Shown here in pieces: positions 36,637 to 46,170 of a stretch of DNA of 64,000 nucleotides. The DNA is from Amycolatopsis sp. FDAARGOS 1241 (GTDB taxonomy: Bacteria; Actinomycetota; Actinomycetes; Mycobacteriales; Pseudonocardiaceae). The DNA lies in the NCBI RefSeq assembly GCF_016889705.1, contig NZ_CP069526.1:2480001-2544000 (forward strand), in the 5' to 3' direction. A model generated the notes under the pieces. It was given only the letters and a program-made list of their open reading frames with translations. It was not told the origin of the DNA and did not search any database. Numbering within the stretch: position 1 is the stretch's first letter; each line of letters begins with the position of its first letter. Made by a program: the position numbers and the translations under genes.

Positions 36637-36913
36637 TTATTCGGGGATGATGTGGATGGCTGCTTCTTCGGCGGTCGCGGCGGCGCCGTCGATGCCGGTG
36701 TCGGGTGGCGTAGAGGCAGGGGTAGGTGGGGTCCGCGTTGTCGGTTTCGAGGAGTCGTCCGGCGCGGGGGGCACCGACTCGGTCGTCGTACAGTTCGCCG
36801 TCGGTGTCGGAGGTGTCGCCGAGGCCGCGGGAGTATGTCTCGTCGAGGATGCCGTCGATGCCTCGGCCGTCGAGGCTTTCGTCGGGTTCGAGGGCGCAGG
36901 AGTCGTTGTCCAC
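36637..36913 (-). pseudogene. DUF5709 family protein, shortened and frameshifted
   Basis: From GTG 36913 the frame encodes LDGRGIDGILDETYSRGLGD, then TDGELYDDRVGAPRAGRLLE, the usual DUF5709 blocks. The stretch that normally separates them is missing. Near 36710 a frameshift leads to DTGIDGAAATAEEAAIHIIP and a stop at 36637, the family's C-terminus. The family has no known function; this copy has both a deletion and an indel. Confidence 0.7.
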
Positions 36914-37268
36914 GTCGCCGTCCTACTCGTCAGCGTCGTCTCTCACGTGCTACGTCCGTGGGTGTTGGGTTCTCTGCGTCGCGGCAGCACGGACCCTTAC
37001 CGCTTCCGCGCAGGGAATCGGCGGGTGTAACTCTGCTGTTATACCCGGATTCAACCAGCCCGTGTCGGCGGAGTGTCATTTCGCCTACCCGAGATCTATT
37101 TGTCACGACAGCTGTTGAGTCAAAGGGATTGGCACGGACACGCGCCGAATCACCGCGGGTGGGTATCCGATTGTGGGCCGATCCAGGGCCACCCGGGTCG
37201 TCGTGGACCGGGTGTTGCCACGCGGTGTGTCGGAGGAATGGGCGTAGCTCGATCTCCGGTGCCGTGAG
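36914..37268. other. No gene identified
   Basis: About 355 bp containing no supported frame. Part is presumably the promoter of the DUF5709 gene on the minus strand. Confidence 0.3.
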
Positions 37269-37492
37269 GTGAGCGCGTCTGGTGAGCTGCGCAAGTGGTA
37301 TGGCCATGTCGAGAACCGATTTGCCGAGTTCGCGCGCCGGTATCGCGCGGAGCTCGACGACTCTTCGCGGTCCGCGGTCGTCCGGCAGCTGAGGGACGTC
37401 GCGGCGAAAGGTCCGGCAGCCCGCTGACGGCGACCAAGGCCGTCGAGATCAGTCGGGTCGTCCTCGCGGAAGTGCTGTCCGGATCGGCATAG
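37269..37492 (+). pseudogene. DUF488 family protein, C-terminal remnant
   Basis: Reads SGELRKWYGHVENRFAEFAR, then RYRAELDD and AVVRQLRDVA. After a frameshift near 37420 it continues LTATKAVEISRVVLAEVL to a stop at 37492. In intact DUF488 proteins these are the LRxWFGH, FRRRYRAEL and TLLYAAKD..HNxAVVLAE blocks. The N-terminal half is missing. Confidence 0.65.
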
Positions 37493-37826
37493 GCATTCCT
37501 TGGGGGCGGGCTCAGGCCGATCCGGCAGGATGTGCCATCAGCGAAACGCCTGGTCTAAGGATGCACCGGCACCCCCAGTCGGCGTCATACGACGGTTCGA
37601 GTCGTAAGCCGCCGCACACATCTTGACGACCTGCGCGAACCGGGGTAAGACATCCGGCTGCTATGGCGCCAAGCACACGACAGCGAGGTGACGACACCTT
37701 CGGAGGCCGGTCCTGTACGTGCGGCCCGTCCCGCCGGGCCCGCGGCGCAGGAATCCTCGATGCAGGAGCTTCCTGGCCCGCTGAGGGTCTTCCCGTCGCC
37801 GCGCGCGGACGAACTGAGGAGGAGCC
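37493..37826. other. No gene identified
   Basis: 334 bp with no supported coding sequence. It likely contains the promoter of the membrane-protein gene that follows. Confidence 0.3.
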
Positions 37827-38306
37827 TTGAAGGATGCGGTGAACGGCAAGCCGGTGCTCCGCCTACCTCGGTTGGTCGCGAGGGTCGACCGGGCCATGGC
37901 CACTGCAGCCATCGTGCAGGCGGCGTTCGTGCTTGCCGACTTCCTGTTGCTCGGGTTGCTCGTGCGAGGAGTTCCACTTGTGGAGGAGTTGGTCCTCGTC
38001 GTGGTCGGCATCCTCGGGCCCACGATCGGCGTTACCCGTCATTTCCGGGCCGCAACTCGGGGCGGGTCGGGGCTCGTCATGGCCTCGACAGCCGGCTCGT
38101 TGATTCTGGGTCTCGTGTATCACTTCGTGCTCGACGGGCCCGGTAGCCTACGGTTCGTTCTTCGTTCGGGGGCGACCGTCGTCGGGCGGATGTTCGAGTT
38201 GTCGGTGACCCTCCACGTCATGGGCGCCGCAGTGGCGTCTTTACTGGCCGTGTTCGCATTCCGGCGCCGGACCTCTGTCCTGGCGATCGGCCGTTCACTC
38301 GTGTAG
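37827..38306 (+). CDS. Small integral membrane protein, unknown family
   Basis: 159 aa from a TTG codon with GAGGAGG 5 nt upstream. Four hydrophobic segments are apparent: about 26-47 (AIVQAAFVLADFLLLGLLV), 52-70, 84-100 (VMASTAGSLILGLVYHFVL) and 124-145. Short basic loops follow the positive-inside rule. It resembles four-helix proteins common in Amycolatopsis, but I cannot name a family. It appears intact and is isolated, with remnants on both sides. Confidence 0.6.
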   Translation: MKDAVNGKPVLRLPRLVARVDRAMATAAIVQAAFVLADFLLLGLLVRGVPLVEELVLVVVGILGPTIGVTRHFRAATRGGSGLVMASTAGSLILGLVYHFVLDGPGSLRFVLRSGATVVGRMFELSVTLHVMGAAVASLLAVFAFRRRTSVLAIGRSLV

Positions 38307-38452
38307 AAGTCCGTCGTGGCCGGCTCCCGGTCTGGTCCCGACGAGAGTCCGGCCGGCGGACGCCGGAAATTCACACAGATCGCGGCCGGCGGACGAGACG
38401 CTGCGGCTGCGCGGGTACCCGGGCGGCCCGCACAGCCGCAGTCCGTCTCAGC

Positions 38453-39412
38453 TCACTCGGTGATCTCGGGGTTGCCGTGCGGGAGTTCCTCGGCCAGGAA
38501 CCGGTGACCGTCCGGTCCGACGACCAGCATGGACCTGCATCCGTCGCGCTTGGTCACCGCAGCGCTGATGAAGCGCGCTCCGTTCGCTTCCGCGTCCGCA
38601 CGGAGGCGTTCGACGGAGTTCACCTTGAGAACCGAGTACGTCGTCGCGACGTCGTGGCCGGCCGCATGACCGCTGATGCTGCGGCGCGTTCCGACGTGGT
38701 AGTCGAGAAGCTCAATGCCCGGCGAGCCAGCGGCGGGCCCGAGGCCGGTGACGGTGACCAGGGCATGGTCCAGATCGTCGAGGTCGTCCTGCTCCGGGCC
38801 CAGGTTCTCGCTGTGTCCTCTCACGTCCCACCCGAACACGTTCTGCAGGAACGCGGCGTTGGGCGAGGTGTCGGCCACCGAGATCGCGGTGTGGTCGACG
38901 CCCAGAAAGAGTGCGGCATGGTTCGGCGTGTCCAGGGGGCCGGCGTGCGCCGCGTCGGGAACGCGAGCAGTTCGAGAGGGTGGCCATCCGAGTCCCGGAA
39001 GTTGTACGCGGTCACGCCGCCGGAGCCGGGTGGGAGCAGGACCGGGCCGCCTCGGCTGATCGGCTGGAAGCGCCCCGAAGCGGCGATTCGCTGGTACGCG
39101 AGGCGCATATCGCTCTCGACGATCGCGAGGTGCTGGAACCAGAGGTCGGTGCTCGTGCTGCCGGGAGGGTATGGGCGACCAGGAGTGCCGTCGAACTGCA
39201 CCAAATCGATCCGCTCGCGGCCGAGCAGGAGGGCCGAGCGCCTGCCGTCCCGGCCGGCGGTTCCGAGTATCCTGCCGACCACCGGGTCGAGCACGTCGCG
39301 GCCCATGAGTTGGCAGCCCACAAACGCCGGAGTAGCCGGCCTCGGCCCGGTCCAGATCCGCGGTCACCAGCATGACCCTGTCGACGACGACGTCGTGGTT
39401 CAGGGAAATCAC
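38453..39412 (-). pseudogene. VOC (glyoxalase/extradiol dioxygenase) family protein with two frameshifts
   Basis: GTG 39412 begins VISLNHDVVVDRVMLVTADL. After a frame change near 39330 comes LVQFDGTPGRPYPPGSTSTD, DLWFQHLAIVESDM and YNFRDSDGHPLELLAF, the first VOC module with its metal-ligand His and Glu. A second change near 38950 leads to LGVDHTAISVADTSPNAAFL and GPDGHRFLAEE, the second module. The parts are complete, so the gene was about 320 codons before the indels. The GTGA overlap with the GH15 stop shows they were an operon. Confidence 0.7.
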
Positions 39413-39930
39413 TTCATCGGGGCGTCGCTGCGACACGGGCGGCCGGCATGGAGCTGGAGCGCGCTCACGACCAGCCCGAAGTGGCTGAACGCCTGCGGAG
39501 TGTTGCCGAGATGCCGTCCGGTCCGCGCATCCCACTCCTCGCTCAGCAGGCCTACGTCGTTACGCAGGCCCAGAAGCCTCTCGAACAAAGTTGTTGCCTC
39601 GCTCTTTGCCCCGGCTGCGTGCATCGCGTCCACCGGCCAGTAGGAACACCCTACGAAAAGCCCCTTCCGCCCGCCAGCCCGTCGTCGGTCTCATCGGTTT
39701 GGTAGCGCTTCACGAGCCCGTCTTCGGTCAGCTCACGCCGTACTGCGTCGATCGTGCCCAGGACCCGCGGGTCCGTGGCCGGGAGGAACCCGAGCCGGGG
39801 GATCAGGAGCGAACTGGCGTCGAGTGCCTTCGATTCGTAGGACTGGGTGAACGTGTTGCGCTCCGGGTCATACGCGTGTGCGAGCACGTCTTCGTGTATC
39901 TCGTCGCGGAGCGCCTCCCACGGCGCCCGA
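39409..39930 (-). pseudogene. Glycoside hydrolase family 15 (glucoamylase/trehalase-like), C-terminal remnant
   Basis: Reads EIHEDVLAHAYDPERNTFTQ, YESKALDASSLLIPRLGFLP, RELTEDGLVKRYQTDETDDG, then after a frameshift near 39655 GCSYWPVDAMHAAG and LFERLLGLRNDVGLLSEEWD. These are the last (alpha/alpha)6-barrel helices of actinobacterial GH15 enzymes. More than half of the gene, including the starch-binding and first catalytic parts, is missing and is replaced by a DyP fragment. Confidence 0.75.
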
Positions 39931-39934
39931 ACGG

Positions 39935-40110
39935 CATGTTGTCGCGGAGAATCTCGAGTTCGGTGCCGTCCTCGTCGGTGATCACGGTGAGCACGATGTG
40001 GGAGTCGCCGGGCTTGTCCTCGTCCGGGAGCTCCACATCGGACAGTTTGCGCCGCCCGATCACGACGTGTCTGGTGTCGATCGTCTCTGCGGTGTCGGCG
40101 AGGTCGGCGA
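39935..40110 (-). pseudogene. DyP-type peroxidase, internal fragment
   Basis: The minus strand encodes IDTRHVVIGRRKLSDVELPD, DEDKPGDSHIVLTVITDEDG and ILRDNMPFG. This is the conserved block around DEKPANSHVALN and RDNMPFG of dye-decolourising peroxidases, which lines the haem pocket. Only about 55 codons remain, joined on one side to PhoU and on the other to GH15 sequence. Confidence 0.65.
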
Positions 40111-40119
40111 ATCCGCACG

Positions 40120-40536
40120 GGCGATGGCGCGAGCCGGCCGGCCATGCTTGCGGCGGCGTCTCCGATCTCGGCGAAGGCGTATTCGAGCTCGGCGGGAACG
40201 GCGTGGTGGGGGTGGGCGAAGCGGGCGATGTCGGCGATGTACGGGGCCAGATCGCACATCCGCTCGAGCCGCTCGGCGCGCTAGATGGCGGCCAGTGCGG
40301 GCCCCAGGTCGTGTGCCTCGGGTGCTTGCGGGGCCGGCAAAGCCGGCGCGTGCGTTTCGCAGTCGGCGCGAGCCCCAGTCGATCTCGGCGTCGGCGGCGC
40401 TCACCTGTTCGGCGAGGTCCAAGTCGGCGGTCAGCAGTGCTGCGCTGGCCCGGCGGATCGCCTCGGCCGCGGGCGTGCACATGCCCTTCAGCTGTGCGCT
40501 GAGGCGGTCCCGCTCGTCGCGAAAGCTCTCGCGCAT
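40120..40536 (-). pseudogene. phoU: PhoU-like phosphate regulator remnant
   Basis: ATG 40536 begins MRESFRDERDRLSAQLKGM, then RASAALLTADLDLAEQVSAA, the first PhoU helices. After a break it continues CDLAPYIADIARFAHPHHAV and PAELEYAFAEIGDAAASMAG. The second three-helix bundle is missing and the sequence switches to a DyP fragment at about 40115. Confidence 0.7.
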
Positions 40537-40847
40537 GTCCTCACCATGTGTCGTCGGTCAGCCGGACGTCAGCTGCTGGGCGCGACGTGCCGCCCTGGAG
40601 CAGCGCGGCCCGTCGGCAAGCTGGGGGAGGACTCCAACCGGCGGGGTCTACCTGCGGCATGCACCGCGGCGCGTATCCACAATGCCGGCCGTTGAGAGGG
40701 AGATCAGCCGAGATCCTTTGTGGCAGACCAGTCCGATCCGAGGTCGAGGTCTGCCGGTGGGCCGGGCAACCGGGAGTTTCCATCGCACGATTGCCCCGCC
40801 CGGGGCAGATGCCAGGTGGTTGCCCGGGCGGGGCGTGAGGGCTGTGT
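40537..40847. other. No gene identified
   Basis: 311 bp with no supported gene. The left part would hold the phoU promoter. Confidence 0.3.
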
Positions 40848-41617
40848 CTAGTTGCGGCCTGCCATCACCCCGCCGTCGACGTTGAGGATGGCGCCCGTGG
40901 TCCAGCTCGAGGCGGGCGAGAGCAGGAAGACGATCGCGGAGGCCAGGTCCTGCGGGGTGCCGACCCGGCCGAGCGGGTGCAGTCCGCTCAACTGGTCCAT
41001 CGCGCCGTCCAACTGGTCTGCGGGAAAGACCTTCTCGAACAGGGGCGTCTGGTGACAGCGGGAGCCACGGCGTTCACGCGGATGCCGTCGCCGGCGAGCT
41101 CGATCGCGAGGTTGTGCGTGAGGGCGTGCAGGCCCGCCTTGGCCATCGAGTAGGCCGAGGACGGGGTCACGGCGAGGGCTTGGTGGGCCCACATGCTGCC
41201 CACGTTCACGATGGCCCCGCCCTGGCCCCCGGCGACCATGCCCCGGACAACGGCCTGAGTCAGGAAGAAGGTCGCCCTGTTGAGGTCGTGATAGGCGTCG
41301 TAGTCCGCGACCTCGTGGTCGAGGAAGGACTTGGGCGTGAAGAACCCTGCCGCGTTGACGAGAAGAGTGGCGTCCGGGTGGTCCTGTGCCAGCTGCTTCT
41401 GCGCCTCGAGGACCTGGTCCCAGTCCGCCAGGTCGGCCGCGATCGACCATGCGGGACCGGAACGTGACAGGCCTGCTACGGCGTCGTCGAGTTTCTGACC
41501 CGAGCGGCCGACGATCACCGCGCTGCCCCCCTTCGCGACCACGTCCTCGGCGGCCTGCAGGCCCATGCCGCTGGCGCCGCCGATCACAACGAGCTTCTTG
41601 CCTTCAAAGGTGGTCAT
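40848..41617 (-). pseudogene. Short-chain dehydrogenase/reductase with a single frameshift
   Basis: From ATG 41617 the protein has the SDR cofactor motif VVIGGASGMGLQAAE (TGxxxGxG type), LLVNAAGFF (NAAG), GSMWAHQ and the catalytic YSMAK. Near 41050-41056 one base is gained; the true end continues TPLFEKVFPADQL and WTTGAILNVDGGVMAGRN at 40848. All catalytic residues precede the shift. A single indel could be an assembly error; if corrected the enzyme would be about 255 aa and intact. It is divergent from the AraC gene, its likely regulator. Confidence 0.75.
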
Positions 41618-41729
41618 GCGAATCACTCTCTATTGAACGGTGAACCCTGCTTACCCGGGCTGCATCGAGCATCTACCAGGTCAACGGACGAGTGGGTACT
41701 CTTGCTCTTGGTTTCATTGCAGATCGTCT

Positions 41730-42593
41730 ATGATTCGACGGGTGCCAGGAACTGACTGCATCTCGCCGCTGCTCCAGCACTTCCGCATCCGCACGCGGCT
41801 GTTCCATGCCGGGCCCTTGTGCGGCAAGGTCCCCTTCGCCGCCGAACCCGGACGCGGGTTCCTCCACGTCATGCGAGGCGGGGAACTGGCGGTCAGCTAC
41901 CAGCTTGGCGGCCCACGGAAATGGGTGCACCTGGACCAGCCGACACTTCTGTTCTACCCACGCCCCATGGACCACTCGTTTCACCACGAAGCCACCGGGG
42001 AGTCGGACTTCGTGTGTGCCAGCCTGGAATTCGACGGCGGGATCAACCACCCGCTGGTTCGGACCTTGCCTCCCGTGGTGATGGTGCCCCTCACAGAGGT
42101 GGAACCACTCGGACCCGCCATCGAGATGCTCTTCGCCGAGGTCGACAACGACGAGTCAGGCAACGGCATCCTCGTCGATCGGCTCTTCGAGGTCGTCCTT
42201 ATCCAGTTCTGCCGCTGGATGCTCAATCGCACTGAGGAGCTGTCCGTCCCTCCGGGACTCTTCCGCGGGTTGTCTGACCCACGACTGGCACCGTGTCTGG
42301 TCGCGATCCACGAGGACCCCGGTGCGTACTGGAGCGTCGCCACGATGGCCGCCAAAGCGGGCCTCTCCCGCGCAGCGTTCGCCGCGCTGTTCAAGGAGTT
42401 GGTCGGCCAGACTCCCAACGACTATCTCACCGCGTGGCGCGTGACCGTCGCCCAGGAACGGCTACGAGCGGGCGACTCGGTGGGACGTGCGGCCAACGCG
42501 CTGGGTTACTCCAGCGCTGCGGCGTTCTCCAGGACGTTCTCGCAACGAACTGGCCTCTCGCCCCGCCAATGGCTGCTGGAGGCCAGTCGATGA
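41730..42593 (+). CDS. AraC family regulator with N-terminal cupin (AraC_binding-type)
   Basis: About 287 aa. The first half is a cupin-like sensor (FRIRTRLFHAGPLCG, GFLHVMRGGELAVSY). The C-terminus has two helix-turn-helices: WSVATMAAKAGLSRAAFAAL with FKELVGQTPNDYL, and VGRAANALGYSSAAAFSRTF with FSQRTGLSPRQW. Starts at ATG 41730 or GTG 41742 are possible; neither has a clear ribosome site. Proteins of this subgroup often control an adjacent oxidoreductase, and here the SDR gene is divergent across about 110 nt. Confidence 0.85.
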   Translation: MIRRVPGTDCISPLLQHFRIRTRLFHAGPLCGKVPFAAEPGRGFLHVMRGGELAVSYQLGGPRKWVHLDQPTLLFYPRPMDHSFHHEATGESDFVCASLEFDGGINHPLVRTLPPVVMVPLTEVEPLGPAIEMLFAEVDNDESGNGILVDRLFEVVLIQFCRWMLNRTEELSVPPGLFRGLSDPRLAPCLVAIHEDPGAYWSVATMAAKAGLSRAAFAALFKELVGQTPNDYLTAWRVTVAQERLRAGDSVGRAANALGYSSAAAFSRTFSQRTGLSPRQWLLEASR

Positions 42594-42693
42594 GTAAACC
42601 TGCCCGGATCCGCCGTGTTGCCGTGGGGAAACCGCATTACGCTGACCGGCCGGCCAAGCGCGGGTGTAGCAGCAGGCGCGGGGCGACGCGACT

Positions 42694-43225
42694 GTAGTGC
42701 ACGACCGCGGCGTCGGTGTTCCGGTCAGCCGGGCCACCGAAGTTCCGCCGCCGCTGTACATCGAGCCGGTGCCGGCGGCCTATCGGGGCCAGGAGGAGCG
42801 TGCGCTGCATCTGGTCCGGACGAGTCTGGACAGCGCCACGGTGCGCGGTGAGGGCCGGGTGATCCCGATCGTGCAGTATGCCGCGGCCGTGTTGCACAAC
42901 AGCTTGGGGCAGTATCGTGAGGCGCTGGCCGCGACTGATTGGGCGGTGGAGCACGACGACATCGGCATGTACGGCTACGGGTTGGGTGAACGTGTCGAAG
43001 CGGCGGCCCGTTGTGGTGAGACCGCTATTGCCATGGAGGCGATGGGGAAGCTGGCTGAGCGTGCCGATGCGGCGGGGACGGAGATGGCTCTCGGGGTGGT
43101 GGCCCGCTCGCGCGCCTTGGTGGCTCAGGGAGCCGAGGCCGACGGGCTCTACCGGGCCGCGATCGGGCACCTCGAGCGCAGCAAAGTCGGCGTGCTGCAG
43201 GCCAGGGCTCAGCTGCCCTACGGTG
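42694..43225 (+). pseudogene. LAL-type LuxR regulator, internal fragment
   Basis: Reads AAYRGQEERALHLVRTSLDS, YAAAVLHNSLGQYREALAAT, EAAARCGETAIAMEAMGKLA and ARAQLPYGEWLR. These are the TPR-like helices that precede the LuxR domain in large AAA-type regulators. Both the ATPase and the helix-turn-helix are missing. Just after GEWLR the sequence becomes that of a WD40 protein. Confidence 0.7.
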
Positions 43226-43226
43226 A

Positions 43227-45046
43227 GTGGCTGCGCTCTGGGACACGACGACCGGCGAGTGCACCCGGGTTTTCGAGCTTCCCCAGAGCGCAGCGCTGTC
43301 CGTCGCGGCGAGCCCCGACGGCAGCGTGGTGGCCACGGCCGGGCTCGACGGGTCGGTTCGGCTGCTGGGCGACACGGTGGAGGTGATCACCGCCGCGTGT
43401 TCCGACTACGGCCACGGCCGTGCCGGGAAGATCGCGATCATCGCCGACAACCGGCGGGTCATCGTGTTCGACGACTACGAGTGGGTGCTGCGGGTGCTGG
43501 ACGCCCGCGGCGGCGAGCTGCTCTGGGCCCTCGGCCGGCTGCGCGCGCATTGCTCGATCAGCCCCACCGGCCGATTCGCGCTGTCCGCGACCGAGCACAA
43601 GGACATGGTGCTGCTGGACCTGGTGACCTTCGAGGCCAAGCGGATCGGCAGGGCCCTGTCGTGGAACGACGGCTTCAGCTGGCCGGCCGTCAGTGACGAC
43701 GGCCGCAGTGCCGTGAACACGTTCGGGCTCACGCTGCAGGCGTGGCGGCTCGGCGAAAGCCGGTGCGCGTTCACGACGACCGTCGAATCGCCCAGCCCGA
43801 TGGACGTCGCAGCGAGCGCCGACGCCCGGATCGGGCTGGTACTGCTCGGCAGCCGCACCCCGCGCGTCGTCCACACCACCGCGGTCGTCCGCCTTTCGGA
43901 GCTCGGGCCCACCGCGCCGTGGAGCTACGCCCGTCCACAGCCGACCGACCGCATCGCCGGAGACGCACTGGTGGCCGAGGAGAACCTCGAGCTGGCCGCC
44001 GACCTCCTCGAGGTCGGCCGGTTCACCGATGCCCGGCGGCAGCTGGACATCGTGCGCGGAATGCCGGCCTATTGCCGGCACCCGAGGCTTCGCGCGTTGT
44101 GTCGGCGGATCGGTGCGGTCAGCGAGCGGACCGCCTTCGCCGGGGTGTGGCCCACCCGCCGATTCGACGACGTCGTGCGCGGCCGGGCGGTCGTCACCCG
44201 AGACCTGCGCTACGCCTTCGCCGCCAACTTCGGCCGGGGCGTGCGCGTCCTCGACCTGCGGACCGCTGCGGTGGTGCACAGCCAGGACCACCACGAGCTG
44301 CAGCTCGAGTACGCGATGAGCGGCGCCGACGACCGGCACGTGCTCACGGGGGACTCCGAGTGTGCCGAAGTGCTGTGGGACCTCAAAACTGTCCGTCGCG
44401 TCGGCGTGGTCGTGTGTGACGACGGGGGAAATCCCGTGTCGACGGTGGACAATCCCACCTTCGACTTCGTGCGGCGGGACGCCATCAGCCTCTTGCGCAA
44501 CCGGCTGACCGGCCGGCCCGTGCACGGTGGTCGGCGCACCAGGACGAGCGGGTGGTGGTGTCCGGGGACATCGTCGTTGTGATCAAGAACGACGGGGCCA
44601 CGTCGGTCCTCGGCGCCCACGACCTGACCCCCATGCGCCGGCTGCACCTCGGCGGCGGTGACGAGCCGAACTTCCGGGGACCGGTCGTGGCGAGCGCTGA
44701 CGGCCGGGTGCTCATCGCCGCGCCGGAGGGATTCCGCTACAGCGGCGAGATCGTGCTGTCGGTTGCGGGGTCCGCGGAGGGCGTGGCCCAGGTGGCCGAC
44801 CACGTCGTGGTGTCCCTGGCGTTGATCGCCGACGGCGACCTCCTCCTGACCTCATCCGACCGCCTGATCCGCCTGCGGCACGTGCCGACCGGAAGACTCC
44901 TCACCCAGCTGGAGTGCAACCAGGACATCGGAGCGATCGCGATGTCCGCCGACGGGTGCGCGATCCCGGCCGTCGTCGGCACGTTCCACATCCGATGCCG
45001 GGAACTCGACTGGGACTACGGGGCGTTCGTCCGCCACACGGACTGA
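43227..45046 (+). pseudogene. WD40-repeat protein, N-terminally truncated and frameshifted
   Basis: A long beta-propeller-like frame begins in mid-repeat (LWDTTTGECTRVFEL) and continues with repeats such as LSVAASPDGSVVATAGLDGS and ISPTGRFALSATEHKDMVLL. Near 44530 a frameshift occurs; the next frame reads VVVSGDIVVVIKNDG and ends ECNQDIGAIAMSADGC ... ELDWDYGAF. The ending is typical of actinobacterial WD40 proteins, often attached to kinases or NTPases. The N-terminal part, where such a domain would be, has been replaced by the LuxR fragment. Confidence 0.7.
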
Positions 45047-45209
45047 CTCCGGGCAGTCACCCTCGCCGGCGAGTACGTGTGAGCGCATCAAGCACTTTCG
45101 TGTCGGCCAGATCAGCTGCCGCGGTTCGCTGCCGGGCCTTCGAACTCCGGTTCGCAGGCTGCGGTTAGTACGCGCCGCCGGCAGCCGTGCGCCGGGATCG
45201 GGGACCGGT

Positions 45210-45330
45210 GAGGCACCCGGCGCAAGCAGGTGCGTTGCCCGGATGGGCACACCCGGCAGGAAATTCAGGGCAAGTCTTCGCCGGCCTCCGGAAGATTCCC
45301 CCACTGGTTCACCCCAATCACAGTGACAAC
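45210..45330 (+). repeat. Leader block, copy 2 of a two-copy repeat
   Basis: Aligns with 23221-23343 (see that entry). The shared core is TTCAGGGCAAGTCTTCGCCG followed by GGAAGATTCCC and GTGACAAC. Here about 160 nt, instead of about 50, separate it from the small ORF. Confidence 0.7.
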
Positions 45331-45492
45331 GAAGGAATGCAGTTCGGCTACTGCCGGCAGGTACAGGGCGGCCCACCGGCGCGCGGGCCGTCGCCGGGGC
45401 GGGACGGGCAGCACTCCGTCCGGCATGCGCACCACACACCGCCACCCATCCAGCTTCGACGAATATTCGACCCGCCCAAGGAGGAGCCGGCC

Positions 45493-45733
45493 ATGCCCGG
45501 TGGACACCACACGGAATTCCTACCCGGACGACCCGGAATACTTCATCGCGCAGCTTGCGCGGGGCCGCGACACTGCGGTGGCTGAGCCGGCCTCGGCGTG
45601 GGTCGAGCCGTATTACGCCGGCATCCCCACTGACGGCGACCTTCCGATGGGCGAAGCCGAGCGAACCGTGCGCGGGGTTGCGAGCACCGAGGACAGTGAT
45701 CACCGTGGCCACGAGGGCGGTCGAGCTAGCTGA
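45493..45733 (+). pseudogene. Small protein with DPEYFIAQLAR motif, copy 2, frameshifted
   Basis: ATG 45493 with GGAGGAGCC upstream aligns with the start of copy 1, but an extra C near 45497 throws it out of frame. The +1 frame gives YPDDPEYFIAQLARGRDTAV, then EPASAWVEPYYAGIPT, and ends at 45733. It is longer than copy 1. Either it is inactivated or it starts at a codon I do not recognise. Confidence 0.55.
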
Positions 45734-46170
45734 TCAGCCGGCCCGGTGGCCACCCTGACGGAGCCGTCAAGACCGCTCCTCGGCGTTGCGGTTTCTCGAT
45801 CGCCTCGACGGTCTCCGGCGTGTCCTTGAGGCCGTGGGGCCCACGGACCGGTTGCGGTAGGCCGGCCCGTGCGCGCAGCGCCTTTTGCTGTCGCCGGTAC
45901 GCCCACCACACGGCGCCCGCTTCGGCTTTGTCGGGGGCCACCGCCCAAGTCCGCGGTGCGTTCGGCGTTGTCGGAATCGTTGCTGCCGGGCGGCTTTCCG
46001 TCCGGCAGCAGGACGTCCGGCACGGTCATGGCCGGACCGGGCCAGACCAGCGACACGACGGGGGACAGCACCGGTGAGTGATCAACGCGCGCGCCCGCAG
46101 CTGAATTTCCCCACCGACTCGCCGTTCCACTTCGAACGGTGAGACCCACAGAAAGGGAACCAACAAAAGA
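45734..46170. other. No intact gene; promoter region of the lactonase gene
   Basis: 437 bp. A minus-strand frame at 45726-45941 (GTG start, 71 codons, AGAVWWAYRRQQKALRARAG) has no recognised family; I do not call it. The right end (AGAAAGGGAACC at about 46150) is the ribosome site of the next gene. Confidence 0.35.

Noticed and set aside
45726..45941. A possible 71-codon minus-strand gene (GTG start)
   Set aside because: No clear ribosome site and no recognised family; mentioned only within the intergenic entry.
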